A stretch of 64,000 nt of DNA from Tubiluchus corallicola (lineage: Eukaryota > Priapulida > Priapulimorpha > Priapulimorphida > Tubiluchidae): positions 18,165 to 82,164 of the forward strand of contig JAQGDQ010000739.1 of the NCBI GenBank assembly GCA_030141605.1, read 5' to 3'. A program made the translations under genes and the position numbers. Below the pieces are notes generated by a model, which saw only the letters and a program-made list of their open reading frames with translations, was not told the DNA's origin and did not search any database. Shown here piece by piece: positions 59,206-64,000 of this stretch. The first letter of the stretch is position 1. Every line of letters starts with the position of its first letter.

Positions 59206-59460
59206 GTATAGTATAGTATAGTATAGTATAGTATAGTATAGTATAGTATAGTATAGTATAGTATAGTATAGTATAGTACAGTACAGTACAGTACAGTACA
59301 GTACAGTACAGTACAGTACAGTACAGTACAGTACAGTACAGTACAGTACAGTACAGTACAGTACAGTACAGTACAGTACAGTACAGTACAGTACAGTACA
59401 GTACAGTACAGTACAGTACAGTACAGTACAGTACAGTACAGTACAGTACAGTACAGTACA
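59206..59460. repeat. (GTATA)14 followed by (GTACA)37
   Basis: 59206-59275 is pure GTATA and 59276-59460 is pure GTACA, with no impurity inside either block. The reading frames that run across it (Tyr/Cys/Thr/Leu/Val repeats) are artefacts. Confidence 0.97.
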
Positions 59461-59619
59461 ACAATACAATATAATATAAATGTAATATAATATGATATAA
59501 ATTATAATATAAATGTAAATTTATAATATAAAATCGTATAACAGACAAGGGGCTGCAAAAGGGGACCACATGGTCATCAGGTCAGCTGCTCCTATAACAA
59601 GAACAACTTGTTGCAACAG

Positions 59620-59860
59620 ATTGCTTTATTTAGGAATTCACAGTTCATGTTGCGAAAACATAAACAGAAATAATAACAAAAAAATAAATTTCTGTATAAA
59701 AGTACAAAACAAAAAGAAAATCAAAGACATGTTAGCAAAAGCCAAACAAAAATGAAGAACTTGGGCCAAAAACGAAATAATAATCGAGACCAAATTAAAA
59801 TATAACAAAGAGAAAAATAATATGATTCATAAACAAAACTCGTACAGAAATCTAATCAAA
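59620..59860. other. A-rich stretch, nothing recognised
   Basis: AACAAAAAGAAAATC-type A-rich DNA inside the presumed LINE 3' region. Confidence 0.4.
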
Positions 59861-60100
59861 ATTTAGTTGAAGAACTTGCCCAAGCAAACAAAATAATAAC
59901 TATTGAAACTAAGGTAAAATGTAACACAAGGAACAAAAAAAGAAAAAAATGGATTATCATCGCCTCTGTTGGTTCAGTGCCTTGTCTCAGACACATATAC
60001 TTACTTGCTGAATCTAAAGCTAAGCTCTGTAGATTTTGCTGCCCATTAATCATCTGCATTAAATAAACTCTGTTTCTCGCTGCTTGGCCCCGTCTTGCAG

Positions 60101-62778
60101 ATTGCCAAATTGTAGCCAAGAATCTTATATTCTGTATGTTGAGTAAAGCATTAGATACACATTACTGTTACGTTAGAACAGATTGCCAAATTGTGGCCAA
60201 TAATCTCATATTCTGTATGTTGAGTAAAGCATTAGATACACATTACTGTTACGTTAGAAGAGATTGCCAAATTGTAGCCAAGAATCTCATATTCTGTATG
60301 TTGAGTTACGTTAGAAGAGATTGCCAAATTGTAGCCAAGAATCTCATATTCTGTATGTTGAGTAAAGCATTAGATACACATTACTGTTACGTTAGAAGAG
60401 ATTGCCAAATTGTAGCCAAGAATCTTATATTCTGTATGTTGAGTAAAGCATTAGATACACATTACTGTTACATTAGAACAGATTGCCAAATTGTGGCCAA
60501 GAATCTCATATTCTGTATGTTGAGTAAAGCATTAGATACACATTACTGTTACGTTAGAAGAGATTGCCAAATTGTAGCCAAGAATCTCATATTCTGTATG
60601 TTGAGTTACGTTAGAAGAGATCGCCAAATTGTAGCCAAGAATCTCATATTCTGTATGTTGAGTAAAGCATTAGATACACATTACTGTTACGTTAGAAGAG
60701 ATTGCCAAATTGTAGCCAAGAATCTCATATTCTGTATGTTGAGTACAGCATTAGATACACATTACTGTTACGTTAGAAGAGATTGCCAAATTGTAGCCAA
60801 GAATCTCATATTCTGTATGTTGAGTAAAGCATTAGATACACATTACTGTTACGTTAGAAGAGATTGCCAAATTGTAGCCAAGAATCTCATATTCTGTATG
60901 TTGAGTACAGCATTAGATACACATTACTGTTACGTTAGAACAGATCGCCAAATTGTAGCCAAGAATCTCATATTCTGTATGTTGAGTAAAGCATTAGATA
61001 CACATTACTGTTACGTTAGAACAGATTGACAAATTGTGGCCAAGAATCTCATATTCTGTATGTTGAGTAAAGTATTACATACACATTACTGTTACGTTAG
61101 AACACATCGCCAAATTGTAGCCAAGAATCTCATATTCTGTATGTTGAGTAAAGCATTAGATACACATTACTGTTACGTTAGAACAGATTGCCAAATTGTA
61201 GCCAAGAATCTCATATTCTGTATGTTGAGTAAAGCATTAGATACACATTACTGTTACGTTAGAACAGATCGCCAAATTGTAGCCAAGAATCTCATATTCT
61301 GTATGTTGAGTAAAGCATTAGATACACATTACTGTTACGTTAAAACAGATTGCCAAATTGTAGCCAAGAATCTCATATTCTGTATGTTGAGTAAAGCATT
61401 AGATACACATTCCTGTTACGTTAGAAGAGATCGCCAAATTGTAGCCAAGAATCTCTTATTCTGTATGTTGAGTCAAGCATTAGATACACATTACTGTTAC
61501 GTTAGAACAGATCGCCAAATTGTAGCCAAGAATCTCATATTCTGTATGTTGAGTAAAGCATTAGATACACATTACTGTTACGTTAGAAGAGATTTTCAAA
61601 TTGTAGCCAAGAATCTCATATTCTGCGTGAATTATGAAGGCAGGAAAAGTATGTTGAGTAAAGCATTAGATACACATTACTGTTACGTTAGAACAGATCC
61701 CCAAATTGTAGCCAACAATCTCATATTCTGTATGTTGAGTAAAGCATTAGATACACATTACTGTTACGTTAGAACAGATTGCCAAATTGTAGCCGAGAAT
61801 CTCATATTCTGTATGTTGAGTAAAGTATTAGATACACATTACTGTTACGTTAGAACAGATCGCCAAATTGTAGCCAAGAATCTCATATTCTGTATGTTGA
61901 GTAAAGCATTTGATACACATTACTGTTACGTTAGAACAGATCGCTAAATTGTGGCCAACAATCTCATATTCTGTATGTTGAGTAAAGCATTAGATACACA
62001 TTACTGTTACGTTAAAACAGATTGCCAAATTGTAGCCAAGAATCTCATATTCTGTATGTTGAGTAAAGCATTAGATACACATTCCTGTTACGTTAGAAGA
62101 GATCGCCAAATTGTAGCCAAGAATTTTTTTGTTGTTGGTGTTGTTTACTGTTACGTTAGAACAGATCGCTAAATTGTGGCCAACAATCTCATATTCTGTA
62201 TGTTGAGTAAAGCATTAGATACACATTACTGTTACGTTAGAAGAGATTTTCAAATTGTAGCCAAGAATCTCATATTCTGCGTGAATTATGAAGGCAGGAA
62301 AAGTATGTTGAGTAAAGCATTAGATACACATTACTGTTATGTTAGAACAGATCCCCAAATTGTAGCCAACAATCTCATATTCTGTATGTTGAGTAAAGCA
62401 TTAGATACACATTACTGTTACGTTAGAACAGATTGCCAAATTGTAGCCGAGAATCTCATATTCTGTATGTTGAGTAAAGTATTAGATACACATTACTGTT
62501 ACGTTAGAACAGATCGCCAAATTGTAGCCAAGAATCTCATATTCTGTATGTTGAGTAAAGCATTTGATACACATTACTGTTACGTTAGAACAGATCGCTA
62601 AATTGTGGCCAACAATCTCATATTCTGTATGTTGAGTAAAGCATTAGATACACATTACTGTTACGTTAGAAGAGATTTTCAAATTGTAGCCAAGAATCTC
62701 ATATTCTGCGTGAATTATGAAGGCAGGAAAAGTATGTTGAGTAAAGCATTAGATACACATTACTGTTATGTTAGAACA
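60101..62778 (+). repeat. 81-bp minisatellite, about 33 copies, open plus frame, higher-order structure
   Basis: 81 bp = 27 codons, so plus frames of 297, 303, 73, 141 and 73 codons run through it (repeat CQIVAKNLIFCMLSKALD...). They break only where CGC CAA becomes CGC TAA or at the T-rich insertion at 62126-62145. Two 57-bp short units lie 300 bp apart (60301, 60601). A unit with the insert GTGAATTATGAAGGCAGG occurs at about 61627, 62280 and 62709, and the last two are exactly 429 bp apart. Coding status is doubtful: no intron context, no codon bias, and the ATG recurs in every unit. Confidence 0.93.
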
Positions 62779-63114
62779 GTCTTCTTGCAGAGGAAGTGCA
62801 TATCCATTGCAGTGGGCCCACGCTGAGTTAATTGCGCCAATATTGATTCCCTGCCTAATGCAGTTGCCTAAGCTAATTAGCGATTATGTGTGGAGTAGGC
62901 GTGGAACTGTGCGACTTAATTGATGCGTGGCACGCAAAATGGCTGAATGGGAAAGACAAAGTGTTTTGGATGAGATGCCAGTGTTTTTCCCCCGAGACTG
63001 AGCCATTGTGTGATGTCTAAAAAGCTGTCGCCGTTGTCAGGAAAGAACCACGATTATTAGATGTCCAAAAGAGCAGGCACAGTTTGTATACAAATAGACA
63101 GTCATTCTTGAGAA
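62779..63114. other. No gene seen between two satellites
   Basis: Slightly GC-richer unique sequence. TTGCAGAGGAAGTGCATATC after a T/C tract at 62780 resembles a splice acceptor, but no coding frame follows. Confidence 0.4.
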
Positions 63115-63116
63115 GA

Positions 63117-64000
63117 ACCAACAATTCCTGAATATGTAGAAAAGCCCACCAACAATTCCTAAATATGCAGAAAAACCCACCAACAATTCCTAAATATGTA
63201 GAACAATCCACCAACAATTCCTAAATATGTAAAAAAATCCACCAACAATTCCCAAATATGTAGAAAAGTCCACCAATAATTCCTAAATATGTAGAAAAAT
63301 CCACCAGCAATTCCTAAATATGTAGAAAAACCCTCTAGCAATTCCTAAATATGTAGAAAAATCCACCAGCAATTCCTAAATATCTAGGAAAACCCACCAG
63401 CAATTCTTAAATATGTAGAAAAACCCACCAGCAATTCCTAAATATCTAGAAAAACCCACCAGCAATTCCTAAGTATCTAGAAAACCCACTAGCAATTCCT
63501 AAATATGTAGAAAAAAAACCCACAAAACAATTCCTAAATTCTAGAAAAACCCACCAGCAATTCTTAAATATGTAGAAAAACCCACCAACAATTCCTAAAT
63601 ATGTAGAAAAACCCACCAACAATTCCTAAGTATCTAGAAAACCCACTAGCAATTCCTAAATATGTAGAAAAAAACCCACAAAACAATTCCTAAATTCTAG
63701 AAAAACCCACCAGCAATTCCTAAATATGTAGAAAAACCCACCAACAATTCCTAAATATGTAGAAAAACTCACCAGCAATTCCTAAATATGTAGAAAAACT
63801 TACCAGCAATTCCTAAATATGTAGAAAAACCCCACCAACAATTCCTAAATATGTAGAAAAACCCACCAGCAATTCCTAAATATGTGGAAAAACCCACCAG
63901 CAATTCCTAAATATGTGGAAAAACCCACCAGCAATTCCTAAATATGTAGAAAAACCCACCATTAATTCCTAAATATGCAGAACAGCCCACCAGTAATTCC
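63117..64000. repeat. About 31-bp minisatellite, about 28 copies, continues past the window
   Basis: Unit: ACCCACCAGCAATTCCTAAA plus TATGTAGAAAA. Variation is mostly in A-run length (28-35 bp units), CAGC/CAAC and TATGTAG/TATCTAG. A dimeric sub-block with AAAAAACCCACAAAACAATTCC and a shortened TTCTAG unit occurs at about 63507-63545 and 63668-63705. Confidence 0.95.

Larger units (their letters stand above)
59125..60119 (-). mobile_element. LINE-like 3' end with a giant pentanucleotide tail
   Basis: Minus strand: an open frame LATIWQSARRGQAARNR... (60119-59950), then AT-rich 3' sequence. A stem-loop follows at about 59550-59592 (GACCACATGGTC inside GGGGCTGC/GCAGCTGCTCC) that is homologous to the one at 39605-39649, then a TA-rich stretch and the pentamer array. 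The order of ORF end, stem-loop and microsatellite fits a LINE; the protein is not identified. Confidence 0.45.

Noticed and set aside
58958-59569. 203-codon Tyr/Cys/Thr/Leu/Val repeat protein on the minus strand
   Set aside because: Frame forced open by the GTATA/GTACA pentamers; no other coding sign.
60101-62778. CRISPR array
   Set aside because: Units are contiguous and nearly identical with no unique spacers, and the setting is a spliced animal genome. The same applies to the other tandem arrays.

Overview
The window looks like animal nuclear DNA: AT-rich, with spliced genes, long introns and a heavy load of tandem repeats and degraded transposons. The recognisable genes are an NF-kappaB-type ankyrin protein, a SIPA1L-type RapGAP and a neprilysin/ECE-type M13 peptidase. 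All three are families of multicellular animals. Non-LTR fragments, hAT, pogo and Tc1 remnants and 5S-rRNA-derived SINEs fit a marine or aquatic invertebrate. A sponge-grade or other early-branching animal is possible, but I cannot fix the phylum from sequence alone.

Layout. 1-1434: last coding part of an NF-kappaB/IkappaB-like ankyrin gene (+), with a 3'UTR to about 2.48 kb. 2.7-25.7 kb: no convincing protein gene. This stretch holds short transposons (hAT-like, pogo-like, 5S-SINE), microsatellites, a perfect 28-bp-arm hairpin and a 14-copy minisatellite. 25.7-45.6 kb: six exons (+) of a SIPA1L/SPAR orthologue that join in frame to 695 codons. Its introns carry a 48-bp minisatellite, a Tc1 remnant, a tRNA-like SINE and CTG/TTG, CA and GA tracts. 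The next expected exon, with the catalytic Asn-thumb segment of the RapGAP domain, was not found. 45.6-54.8 kb: nearly continuous tandem arrays (53, 65, 137, 81 and 23 bp periods). One isolated 116-bp exon of an M13 metallopeptidase (+) sits between two blocks of the same 23-bp satellite. 54.8-64 kb: an hAT element with a perfect target duplication, LINE fragments, a large pentanucleotide tract, an 81-bp minisatellite with open 27-residue frames, and a 31-bp satellite that runs off the window.

Most notable: the intron after the sixth SIPA1L exon begins with a rigid 53-bp array built from the exon end itself, so the same splice donor appears 15 times at exact 53-bp spacing. SIPA1L then gives way to an internal M13 exon with the end of one gene and the start of the other both missing. 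This is either an assembly collapse across satellites, a nested or translocated exon, or very long introns. NF-kappaB, SIPA1L and M13 have no evident functional link; they look like neighbours rather than a pathway.
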